From assembly GCA_026874595.1 (NCBI GenBank), contig CM049313.1, positions 10,167,508 to 10,231,507 of the forward strand: a DNA stretch of 64,000 bases, given 5' to 3'. A program made the position numbers and the translations under genes. This document shows positions 53,050-64,000 of this stretch, one piece after another. The notes beneath the pieces were generated by a model. The model made no database searches. It was given only the letters and a program-made list of their open reading frames with translations, and was not told the origin of the DNA. Each line of letters opens with the position of its first letter. The stretch's first letter is position 1. The DNA comes from Sipunculus nudus. Lineage: Eukaryota > Annelida > Sipuncula > Golfingiida > Sipunculidae.

Positions 53050-54290
53050 CGCTTAAAAAGAGATTTGCAGATACTATGTTTTCTGCCGGACGTTGCCGCT
53101 GCCGCCGTATATAGGTTTTCGGAGAACTCCTCCGTAACCACTGGATGGAATTGAATGAAACTCGGAATTTTGATTGGGTCTCATGTGAACTGCTGCCCTT
53201 TTTTGGGTTGACCTCTGACATTTCCTGTCTGCACAGCGTCCATCTGTGCGTATGTTTTCACACATAATCGTTTTGGACTCGTTTGACTAATCGGGCTGAA
53301 AGTTAGCATAAGTGCAGCTCTTGGATAGCTCTTTATCATAGTTAAAAAATGATTGCGCCACCTGCAACCATTTTTGCTCAGCATCTATTTGTTCCTCTGC
53401 CTTTGGTTAAAATCACTCATATCTCTCTTATCCACCTTAAAATTTGCAATATGTATACGTCTTGGATAGATTTCTAGTTTATATGACAGGTGGCGCCACC
53501 TGCATTCATGTTAACGCTGCAGATATCCATGCTAATATCTTAGGACTAGTTTGTCGTATCGGTCTGAAATTTTGCATGTTCATAGATCTAATATAGCTCT
53601 ATATCCTATACATATGTAGGTGGGGCGCCACCTGCAACTTTTTTAGCATGATGCCCATCTGTTTGTCTCTATAGGGTAAAATCATTCATATTTCTGCAGT
53701 GGTTTGACTTATCCACCTGAAATTTTGTATGTGTATACGTCGTGGCTATAATTCTTGTTTACATGACAGGTTGCGCCACCTACACTCATGCTTATGCTTC
53801 AGACATCAATGCTAATATTTAAGGACTGGTTTGACATATCAGCTTGAAATTTTGCGAAATGAAGGTAAAAATCACTCATATCTCGGAAGGGGTTTGATTT
53901 ATCTGCCTACAATTTTGCATGTATATACATCTTCGATATATTTATCGTTGAGTTGGTAGATGGTGCCACCTATGGACATGTTTACATGGCAGATATTCCC
54001 TGCTTGTATCTCAGGACTGGATAATGATTCAGCCTAAAAACTTAGACTATAGAGCTTACATAATTCAATAGCTTATACAAATTTGGTGGCCCAAACTACA
54101 ACCATTGTTACATGGTGTCCATCTTCCTTGGGTGAAAATCATACATATCTCAGCAGTGGTTTGACTTATCCACCTGAGATTTTGCAGGTTTATTCATCTT
54201 GGATAGCTTTCTCGTTCAAATGACAGGTAGCACCACCCGCAATCATGTTTAGGTGGCATACATCCATGCTAATATGCAACAAATCTCACT
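53050..54290 (+). repeat. degenerate tandem repeat with GGTGGCGCCACC palindrome
   Basis: The core phrase TTGACTTATCCACCTGAAATTTTGCATG recurs, with changes, near 53297, 53438, 53562, 53722, 53845, 53908, 54035 and 54176, at spacings of mostly 120-160 bp and one of 63. Between cores lie CTTGGATAGATTTCT, GCGCCACCTGCA and CATGCTAATAT. Perfect or near-perfect copies of CAGGTGGCGCCACCTG occur at 53487-53502 and 53621-53638. Confidence 0.85.
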
Positions 54291-54403
54291 CACTTCCCCT
54301 TACCATACAATCAATACCTTACTTCACCCGTACAACTCTGATTCCGACTACATTTACTCTAGTTATTATCATTATTATAAATAGCACTACTACTACGAGT
54401 AGT

Positions 54404-54405
54404 AG

Positions 54406-54481
<76 letters not shown>

Positions 54482-54483
54482 TA
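54404..54483. repeat. (AAT)n microsatellite
   Basis: About 26 AAT units. Its translation gives an artificial poly-asparagine open frame. Confidence 0.97.
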
Positions 54484-54655
54484 GTAACATTAAGAAACGG
54501 CATGACAGATTGGTTGAACATAAAAGGATGTTGCTCCATCATCATCTTTTTATTCAAGATATTTAAATAAAAAAAGTGCAGATTAATATGTCTGTGGTTT
54601 TGAAGAGACCCCTGTGTTCTTTTAATATGAACATTTTGCTAAAGAAAACTAAAAG

Positions 54656-54658
<3 letters not shown>

Positions 54659-54724
<66 letters not shown>
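54659..54724. repeat. (TA)n microsatellite
   Basis: A perfect TA run of about 66 bp. Confidence 0.97.
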
Positions 54725-54727
<3 letters not shown>

Positions 54728-54879
54728 GTGTTAACAAGAAATTTGCTTCTTTTATACTGTTTCTCTGTAAGTATTTAATATTCATAAGCAAGTAAGCAAA
54801 ATAAGCAATGGCGTGTGTTTAATTTATCCTAAACGTATGATATGACATCCTATAGGCTGTTTCTAAAATAAACCTGCAT

Positions 54880-55595
54880 TGAAGGTTCTATAAAAAAAAA
54901 CCCTTAACATGGGGTTTCTCCGGGAACCTTTCAAAGTTCCCCACTCAGTCCATCGTGGAGAACCTTGAAGGGTTCCTCTCCGAACTTATAAAGAGGTTCT
55001 AGATGGAACATGGTTCCAGCCTCAAGGTTCCATAAAAGAAACCCTAGGGAGGTTCCAAAATTACCAAGCCTCAATCGGCTTCTGTTGCTCGGGGGTATAG
55101 TAGAGCACATGACTCAAAGCCGGGAGATCGTAAGTTCGAATCTCAGCCCAGGCGGTGAGATTATTTATGCCCCACCCCCCTCCCCAGGGTGAGCGCTCAG
55201 CAGACTTAATGGGAAGGCCGTGCCCAACAGTCGTATTTCACTCACAGTCGAGTGTGCCTTTCGAGGTTGTATGACAAGCACTGGGGAAAATTACGCACCC
55301 AGGACCCACAGGTGCAGTAGTCACCGGGCCTGGTTTACACCAGCATATAATATGAGATGTTGCGTGTGATAATGCCCTGCCACGAAGTCCGAAACCAGAA
55401 TGGAACTCTGCAGATGCAAACATATATACTTAGTTAAGTTAGCATAAAATGGAGGCGGTTAACTCCGACAAAAGATATTAAAAAAAACGTCTTTAAGGTT
55501 CCAACTGGAACCTTGAAAGGTTCCCCACTCAGTCCACTCTGAAGAACCCTTTTCTCTAGGTTCTATAGCTGGAACCCTTTTTTCTAAGAGTGTAG
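54880..55595. mobile_element. GGTTCC-rich MITE-like element interrupted by a SINE
   Basis: Segments 54880-55070 and 55490-55595 share GGTTCCCCACTCAGTCCA, AGAACC and repeated GGTTC/GAACC words. The right end reads GGAACCCTTTTTTCTAAGAG followed by TG, the complement of the CACTCTTAGAAAAAAGGGTTC end that I remember from small DNA elements in many animals. The matching left end was not found. SINE family 2 lies between the halves. Confidence 0.55.
55078..55475 (+). repeat. tRNA-derived SINE, family 2, copy 2
   Basis: Aligns along its whole length with 19698-20068. A box TTGCTCGGGGG (55085-55095), B box AAGTTCGAATCT (55132-55143), then GGCGGTGAGATT, GGGTGAGCGCTC, GTATTTCACTCAC and GGAACTCTGCAGATG; ends GGAGGCGGTTAACTCCGAC plus an A-rich tail. 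It interrupts the GGTTCC-rich element. Confidence 0.8.
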
Positions 55596-55599
55596 TCCT

Positions 55600-56613
55600 A
55601 CATGGTAAAATCAGATTGCTCATTGTGTTATTGAATTTTGCATTCATGAAGACGTATTTTAATTATTTGTTTTCTTTTGGCAGAAGGCAACAATCTAGAA
55701 TATTGCTCCCGGGCTGTAGCCCACTCAGCCCCAAAGTGAATTTGGCTCTATTTGTTATTCCCCTACGCTTTTTACACAGCGCTTTACCTGCAGGCCTACT
55801 ACCTATACCTAAAATCATACCTTGTTTCGAAGCGTTAGATTTTCCGCTGCCTCAGAGGAGTATTATTCACTTTGACAGACCGAATAAACGAAAAGAGGTT
55901 TAAATATTATAGGAAAAAAGTTTTAAAATATCGGTTTGCCTTAATTAACCGGATTATTAATTAAATATCTTATTACCCGTGGTCTGGTGCAATGCATGTA
56001 TAATGCATATTTATAGTTTATTTCAGTATCTTGTATTATATATAAACCAATGATCACAATCTGTTTCCCTACGTTCGATGTGCTGTAAACGTTTTATGGG
56101 AAAGTTGATTTTGCCTTTCATTTGAGTATATATAGCATGCATCTACTTTCACATTCCAAAGGATCCCAGTATCTATTTAAGAAACAATTAGGGGCCGTGA
56201 TAAGTATTAGAAACAACAAGAAAACACATGTAATGCATATTAAAAAGTATATTTATTATTTATATACATTTAATAAACTATAAGTATAATATAATGGATG
56301 ATCATAATACCTGGAGTTTTATTATGTGAACCCCTAGATTTATATATATATATGTGCCTTACGCATTTATAATATGTACAGATATATAGATTCCCATATC
56401 AAGGACATCCCAATGGTCTTACAAACATAATAATGCCTGAAGAATTTACATTATTGTTATTCCTGTTTTGAAAGAGTCGACATAAAATAAATATGAAATA
56501 AATGATATGCAGTTGGTTTAGCTTTAGTACTAAAATAAGGTTCTGAATGGTATAATAAATTATATAAACTCCACATGAATTTCTGATAATACTACAATTG
56601 CTCGACCTGAAGT

Positions 56614-56681
<68 letters not shown>

Positions 56682-57450
56682 TCAACAACTGACTATCAAA
56701 GAGGGGGTTTGTGTCTATGGTAGAAGCCATGTCACCTACCAACAAAAACCCGAAGGATCCAGAGATTGTAAAATATAAATGTTGGTTCCCGCATGATGCT
56801 GTTCATCTGATATAGGGCCGTTTCTCATCCACGTTGGTTACAGATTATGCTTCTTTGACAGTGAACGAGAGATCTACAAATTTCAGTGATTACCATTTGA
56901 GATAAGACCTGAATATTGTATTTGTTTGAGGAGAGATCCAGAAAAAACAGCGTACGTTTGTATTCGCATTGTCTCATTCCTCAACTATGGAAATCGGTTG
57001 TGTAATTCTTTTGCGTAAACCTGCCAAGTGGATCTAACAGACAGACAAACACGGGCAAAAACACCATCTCCTTGACAGAGGTAAGTGATAATTTACTATT
57101 ATCTACTGCAGTGCAACTGTAGTGTTTTTTTTGCGTAAACGAACATACCTTGGACAATAAAAGATTACATAATGATACGACTACATAACATTACGACTAC
57201 ATAATAATAAAACTAAATATCTTGATTCTAAAATATGTGCGGCATACACCTAAAAGTCGATTAAATGTTCAATACAATAAACTCTACCACTTAAATAAAT
57301 AAGCACCTGTTGAATATAAAAAAGCTAGATGTTGCAAATATGAAAAGAGCATCCTGGCAACATGGATTTCTTTGGTTCCACACACAAACTCTCATTTCAG
57401 TAATTTTTTGTGTTTTGGTTATGTACCCTAAATGACACGGAACTAATATG
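55600..57450. other. spacer downstream of the transporter gene
   Basis: No gene was recognised. It holds the TA microsatellite at 56616 and a strong plus-strand splice donor at 57081 (GACAGAG|gtaagtg) without a convincing coding exon beside it. Confidence 0.5.
56616..56680. repeat. (TA)n microsatellite
   Basis: A perfect TA run of about 64 bp. Confidence 0.97.
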
Positions 57451-60400
57451 TCACACAGTCGATTCGAACTGCATACTATCAGTACTTTGATACGTAGCTA
57501 CTGATATGCGGTCGTCTGCTAATGACGTTACAGATGTGTCACGTGTCCATAGGCCAGTGGAAATTGACAAGGTGGCGGCAGATCCTCGGAAGGAATCGGA
57601 ATACTCCATGGCCGGGTTGGTATGGGCGGCCCCTGTGATCACGTGATTCCCGTGGAGGGTCCCTGAGTTTGGAAGTGTATAAACATCAGCTTTTTTAATT
57701 TCTTCTCGTTGTGTATTTTTCCTAAGTCTCTCCTTCAAGGCCTCTATTTCGGACTTCGTTGGTATTAATGGCCATCTTTCGATTTCCTCAATGGTTGTTG
57801 GAAGAGGTCTTTGGTGAGTCTCGACCTCAAATAATGCGAGGACGGCACCAATGAGGGACAGGACTGAAAACACTACAGCGGGGGCCCAGGAGATCAGTCG
57901 CGCCTGAAAGTTAAATAAAGAAATCTGTGAATTCTATCTGAATTTCACTGTAAATAATGCTGCACGGCGGTTGATTTTCACAGGGATAAGGCATAGCCGA
58001 TCTTTTTTTTATCCTGTGTTTTTAAACTTTTTTTAAACTAAACTTTACGTGAGCTAGCATCGATTATCATTTTGGTAAATATGCCTTCGTTGTTTTATCA
58101 ACGCCATCTCATGTTTGGTTCAGAAATGATTAATAGTTTTGATATTCCTTCGTTCACATTCTTTTTAAATGGTTGTACAAATGAAGCTTGCAGTAACCAT
58201 ACCGAATTGTAGGATATTTTGATTTATAAACAAGACACTAGATGGCGTCAGTTATCAACTAATAGGATAAGTTTTATATTTTCCCCAATAAATATGCTAA
58301 ATATATTGTAAATAAAAAGTGAAAGTCCTTAGAAAACAGCTCAAGTGCGACAAATATAAAGCCCACATATAAAAAAGTATACAAAACTTATTTTAAGTTA
58401 TGAAGAGTAACGAAAGTAAAAGAGGACACGCAAGTATATATATATATATACCAGAGCATGCACTGGATTCTTTTCTTTGAGTAATTCAGGGGAAAAAGAG
58501 ATAACATTTACATATAACGCTTCCATACATATATGATCTTATTTCATTTGAGATGTGTTCATCCTGACTTTCATAATTACATTTTCCCAGCTTTCTTCTA
58601 CAATGACAGTTAAAAAATTAAAGATATACTGAATTTTTCTTACGAAATAAACAGCATAGGGGGCCAGAACGCCGCCCACAAAGCCAATACCGACGGTCAA
58701 CCCAAAACCAGTGTTCCTGAAACAACAAGTGAAACAATTCCAGTCTACAAATCAGTCGACCATCTTGTACCCTGCATTGTTCTTGTCCCATTAATATATC
58801 TACTGTCAAAAGTGATAAAAGAATTTTAAAGACTTTTAATGGCATCAATTCAGGCTCAGAATTTATTATAAAATTGGAATTCTGTAAGTTAAATAAAAAT
58901 TAGTTTTACTGTTTTTTTTGTAACATTTCAAATGTTTTAATAATTTTACAAAACTATTATGATAATGATAATAATTTATATTATTATTACTGTAATCATT
59001 ATAATTATTATTATTAGTATTAGTATTAGTAGTAGTAGTAGTAGCACCTGAGCAGAGTCGGGAATATTTCCTGTGCATATACAAGTTCGATTGCATAAGA
59101 ACCACCAACACCGAACTTCGCCGACAGCGCAAATGTCGTCAGGACAACCCCAGGAGCTACAAATCATGTAACAGTTTAAATGCAAGCAGTTGCCATAGCA
59201 AGAATACACACAGACACATTTAAAGACGGTGATATCTTATTACTCTTAAGTTTCGTAAGCATTCGTTTTTATTCAAAGCAAATATTTGACAGGTGACAAA
59301 AAAGGAAGGGAGCATTTTATATGTCTACTACTAGGCCATTCTACAAAACAGTTTTGTAAAGTCGTGAGGATAAAGAAAGTGTAGAAAACGCCACAACTTT
59401 TGGCAATCCTGTAAAAAATTCTAAGTAAATAAGCAATAGGTTAATAAAAATCAATTTATAGCCTCTCCTAAGGAACCCAGTACATATTTTTTTAATGAAT
59501 AGAGAGTACCAGAGACTACTGTTTCGTAGTACAGGATTAATACTCACCGTGGAGACCAGCTGATAACGCGTACCCGACGAACAGGACCCCGGATATGATG
59601 TGGAAGATACACACGGGGATACGCCGACCAAACCTGATAAAAGTAAAATCTAGCAATTTATTCTTCTTTTCCTTGGTAGTCGACCAGTGGGTGCAAAATT
59701 TGCCGAACATGTTGACACTTTATTTATGAACTTTATCAGGAATATCTATATTGCTAATCAATAGGTTTTACACATTTGAATCAAATCTCAAAACAAAATA
59801 AGATATAATCGTGCTACCACCATTGCAACCCACACATTGGTTACCAATTTCACGTGTACTGACAAATTAAATATAAGGTTCCGGTTGTAACAGACCCCAG
59901 TGGGTGGCTACAATAATGTTGTGTATCAGTCTATTAGGTACCATGTATATGTAATAATACTTTGTTATATTTTGACTTACTTAGTGGTGAGTATGATTCC
60001 GCTGATGGTTGCGGGAATCTCGATCCCGGAGTTGATGAGGAAGTTGACGTATCGATCTCCCGGGAGCACCGCCGTCAGGAGGGACAGTCCGAAGTACATC
60101 AGGTTATTGGCTAATCTTAAAAGGAGAGATCCACGCATATATAGGGTGTCCATGATATAGAAGAACATACTGGGACTTTGTAACCACACTGCGCAGACCA
60201 TGAGTACGACTCCGCTGTTTAGGGATTGTTGGCGTCAAAATCTGATCCCCACAATGCATCTGGGCTCCTATATACGCCAGCGGCGTAGGTACAAATATAG
60301 TGAAGAGGGCAATGTAGTCCGTTCAAGTGTGCTGGATAAGATTTTTTTTCAAGGCAAATTACATTAACATGGGTGTTTTTGTGGTAAGGACTTTACGGAA

Positions 60401-63400
60401 TAAGTAATATTTTGTAAACAAGCGCATGTGAAATGTAAACAGGTGTTCCCTTGAAATGTAACAAATTTCGATTTTGAAGTTTAACGGTTGAGACAAGTTT
60501 GTCTTGCTCCGCTTTTATATTTTACTTTTATATTTTGTATTACTCAAAAGTATCAAAAACATTTTGTAATTTTTAACATTTAATGGGCCATTTGGTGATC
60601 AATATTGTAAAAATGATTAACGAAATATTAAGATTACTAAGAATTACATTTGTATATGTTGATGTATGATGTATGTTGAGTATATGTATTTCAATTTACT
60701 GGGCTCTCATTAGTCTCTAGTCCCTAAACATCTTCAGTCTCAAACGTCATAAGTCAACTTTCAATTAGTAGGCACCGATAGAACATACCCAAGAGATATT
60801 TTAGAAGTATACACCACTGACCCATTGTAATATACCTTTTTAAGCGTCTTTTTAATTAATCCTTCTTTGAATCTGCTTAAAATACATGTAAACCAGAAGA
60901 AATTATATAAATTGATAACTATAAGAAAATGTCCGTCGTAAAATGATGACTGACATTTGTTAACAATTTTGTAAATCACAGAAAAAAAATGATAAACACT
61001 GGCTTGGTATATTACAGGTTTACATATCTGAATAAATTGCATGCTTTCTCCATTTCACATCTCCTGTAGTCTTGGCGTTTTTGTTTACAGTCAAAGCAAA
61101 GGCTAATAGCGGAATTGTAGAGATTTTAAAAACTTTGCTGCGGTTGCGCCAATGTTGACAAAACCCTTTAGAAATTCAACCATTACATAAAACTGAGTTT
61201 TTGTAGAACCGACCTTACGCGACATTAAAACATGATGTACGATATATATACGTCCATGAATATCGGCTTTACTTACATTAAGTACATCATAATAAGCGTA
61301 TATCGACGGCATTTTGAAGAACGTATCAATCCAAGTAGAGTTTGCTTGGAATTCTCCGACTGAACAGTGTCACGTGACTGTGACGTGGCCAGTGTTTCCG
61401 AGTTAACATCACAGGTGTCGCTCATGTACAGTAACTTCTCCGACACCACGGTACCGTTTATCCTGGCTGCCTTTCTGAGTAGAGCTCCGGCTTCTTCCAT
61501 TCGATCTTTGGCAACCAGCCACCTCATAGACTCAGGACAAAACCTGATATTGGGAAATAATGGGGTACCTTTAAACAAGGTTATTGTTATTTACGGCAAC
61601 TCCCGCTTTTGCTTATCAGTGCCATCTTGTGTTCATTTAGTGAAAGACATAACATTTGATTAAGGCATTAAAACTGGCCAATTCCTTTGTTTATTGTTGT
61701 ACACTTGAGTGGATCGCTAAAAGGAATACATAAAGCTTCACTATACGTTGCACTGAAATATGATTAAAGTTGACATTTAATCGAAAAGATAGATATCTTA
61801 AACTTCTAAATGGTTCAAAGTTTGAATATTAGATGGCGCTGATAAGCAAGTACGGTAGTTACCGTAAGTAACAATAATCTTGTTCAGAGGTACCCTATTA
61901 CAAACACGATAGTTTTTTTTTACCGCGAGTTATCCTGGCAAATTTTGTTATATTAAAGTAAAAATGATGAAAGACTGGAACATCGGTTTATGAATTAAAC
62001 AAAGAGGAAATAGAACAAATATTTCGTTAAATATTCAGGTAACATCAGTATTTCAATGACTATATTAGTTATTTTTATGGCATGATGACAGCAGTAGTGA
62101 CGTCAAGGACATTATCAAAACAAATATATAGTAAGGTAGGCAACCAAAGAATTACACGTATCGATTAATGAATATGCTCCAACCATTAAATATAGATTTT
62201 GAATCATGAAATTATTTTTCTTACATGAGGTATTATTTACTCTTCTTAAATAAATTTATTGTCTAAACCTCTACTGTAAAATACAGGTTAGTGAGGATTA
62301 TACCTTAAATCCACCCATTGCTGGTAAACAGTTTAAGTGTTTTAATATTCTGACGGAACATTACCCTTGAAAGTGCTAACGCAAAACGCCCTTACACTAA
62401 AAAACAGAAACTAGATGTTTCCTCCATTCTAAAATACTTTTGAAATCATTTAATAGTCAGGTTAAATTTTTTATTGTCATAAAAGTCCATATTTTACCAG
62501 AGTTATACAGTAACTATCTTGTATGAAAAACAGTTAAATGTATATGAAGGCATTTGGAAAGCAAAATCTAACTATATGATTTTCCAGTTTTAAAAGAATT
62601 AAAAGAGTTATCAATAAAATACTTTGTGAGGTCCAACATGTATTTACTCTGTTTAAATCTAAATACTTAGCAACAACCGCAGACTTACCAGTAATACAAC
62701 ATACACACCATGGAGGGAATAGATATAGCTAATTGCAGACTGCGCCAACTTCGGAAGAAGTAGGCCCATATAGTTAATGCCATCATGCCTGTAGCCCAGA
62801 ACACGTATATCATCGGGGCCATGTAAGTACGGAGTTCAAGCGGAAACAGCTCACATGCCAGCACGAAACCCGACATCGTAAGACCCTGCAAAGGTGTTCA
62901 ACGATACAGTCGTCATACTAATATCGTGATCGGGAGAAATATCAGTCAATTTTTTTTACAGAAAATACTTACAAAAATTCTGTCAGATTCTGACTCTGCA
63001 TGATTAACCTTTTTTAACGATTTAATTTATAATACTTCTTGATCGCTTCTGTATATAATAAACGGGGTTCATGAAGTTATTACGTCTGATGAATTTTACA
63101 TTTTATTTATCTAAAACAAACGGAAGCTAATTCAATATCTATGTACATTTACCTTAACGCTTACATGAATTATACAATTGCGCCTTTTTTCTGTGGCGTA
63201 ACTAATATTAAAAATAAGGTTAAATTGCAATTACGCAACAAAATATAACTATACATTTAATATACTACGGTCATTTTGCAAGGTATATTGCTTGAACAAA
63301 AATGAAATGATAGGTACTGTGGTTATTTTACAGGTATTTTGCTTGAAAATTGTGTGACTAGGTTTTGCTGTAACAAAAAGATTTTTTGTTAAATATACAT

Positions 63401-64000
63401 GTTTTGTTAATGTTTAAATTCTAACCTGAGAAAAGCCGCCTGTAAGAAACTGGAATATACAGAAGCTGAGGTAGTTGGGTGAGAAGGCCAAGGCAGCCCC
63501 AAATATTCCCATGAGGAACTGGCAAATGAAAATAATGCGCTTTCGGCCGTAACGATCCGAAAGAGGAGTAAAAATGAGAATCCCAATGACTGTTCCGAGC
63601 ACAAAAATCGTCTGCGACGTTTCTACCCACGTGTCCTTATCACATACCAGGTCCCACTGGAAGAAACAAAATGATATATGACGTCACCATACCGTTTGCC
63701 AAGTTGACTGGTACCCGGCGTTATTTTATCTCGGTTGCTCTAAGCCAATTATATCTAAAACCTGATTGATTCATAAGTTAAGTGTTCATTCCATAATTTT
63801 TTACATGCGTAACCTTTCATTGCACTCGAAAGGCATTTGCATTGAACAAATTGAATTAAATAGAAATATATGTGTCTCTAACCTTATAAAGTTGTCCGAT
63901 TATTTGAGGCGCGTAAATTATAAAGCTGAATGATAATGAAACATTAATATAACTCAAACATACGTTATAATTATTGAAGTTTAAAGATTGTTGTTAGAAG
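57451..64000 (-). CDS. SLC22-type organic ion transporter, 3' eight exons (5' end outside window)
   Basis: Exons, in order: 63656-63426, 62885-62689, 61543-61277, 60115-59981, 59633-59548, 59156-59048, 58716-58644 and 57903-57451. All have GT-AG borders and matching phases (0,2,2,2,1,2,0), giving 516 residues from WDLVCDKDTWVE, a standard SLC22 sequence before the second membrane helix. Diagnostic motifs: TPLSDRYGRKR (the DRxGR loop after helix 2), GLTMSGFVLACELFP, FCPESMRWLVAK, YFGLSL, FGRRIPV, YAQEIFPTLLRNTG and GGVLAPYAVYF. The cytosolic tail is long (about 100 residues) and ends ESTV, a class I PDZ ligand. These 12-helix major facilitator proteins carry organic cations, anions or zwitterions across the plasma membrane; the substrate cannot be read from sequence. 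The start codon, helix 1 and the large extracellular loop lie past base 64000. Exons at 59633 and 59156 are short and lie in frames with little open context. Confidence 0.95.
59010..59043. repeat. (TTA/TAG)n short microsatellite
   Basis: TTATTATTAGTATTAGTAGTAGTAG-type repeats directly at the donor of the 59156-59048 exon, on the intron side. Confidence 0.85.
60290..60510 (+). repeat. dispersed repeat, copy 2 of 2
   Basis: It shares ordered blocks AATGTAGTCCGTT, GGATAAGATTT, TTTGTGGTAAGGACTT, AAGTAATATTTTGTA and GAGACAAGT with 17415-17635. It lies in an intron of the transporter gene, antisense to it. Confidence 0.75.

Noticed and set aside
54245-54484. Open frame ending in poly-asparagine
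   Set aside because: It is the AAT microsatellite read in frame.

Overview
The window is a low-gene-density stretch of an animal nuclear genome. Genes are broken by GT-AG introns, spacers are AT-rich, and there are many microsatellites, SINEs, LINE 3' ends, satellites and DNA transposon pieces. Several repeats (a satellite rich in TGACCTTTGACC, a CGTGGCCACGAGATA minisatellite, tails of GGACGGAC) resemble repeats I remember from mollusc and other lophotrochozoan genomes, so a marine lophotrochozoan, perhaps a mollusc, is my best guess. This is not proven from the window.

Layout. 1-21.5 kb holds no gene I can support: repeats, a tRNA-derived SINE in tandem (3.3-3.8 kb), a degenerate tandem repeat (5.6-6.7 kb), long AT/GA microsatellites (12.05-12.23 kb), and a second SINE family sitting between inverted-repeat arms (19.5-20.4 kb). 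21.5-29.8 kb is a three-exon minus-strand gene for a secreted protein of about 370 aa with a PAN/apple-like segment; its first intron contains a probable solo LTR. 32.2-43.85 kb is a satellite array with a period near 146 bp, split by two later insertions: an 8.25-kb DNA transposon (32.97-41.21 kb) and a 5'-truncated L1/Tx1-like LINE (42.11-43.71 kb) with a 13-bp target duplication. 46.0-52.1 kb carries two diverged single-exon carbohydrate sulfotransferase genes in tandem on the plus strand. 52.7-56.7 kb is repeat-rich. 57.45 kb to the window end is the 3' part (eight exons, 516 residues) of an SLC22-type organic ion transporter on the minus strand; its N-terminus lies beyond base 64000.

The most notable object is the 8.25-kb transposon. 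Two converging genes read inward from its terminal inverted repeats. One encodes a SWIM zinc finger plus a YqaJ (lambda-exonuclease-like) nuclease; the other encodes a THAP DNA-binding domain, a helix-turn-helix and a DDE_Tnp_4 transposase. This matches what I recall of the ISL2EU branch of the PIF/Harbinger-IS5 group. Each gene has exactly one in-frame stop that I could find; in the nuclease gene the stop is a TGA at the position of the third zinc-ligand cysteine of the SWIM motif. The left and right flanks join to restore an intact satellite monomer, so the insertion site can be read directly.

The host genes are not obviously linked in function. The sulfotransferases are Golgi-type type II membrane enzymes, and one has a degenerate PAPS-binding loop. 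The SLC22 protein ends in a class I PDZ ligand.
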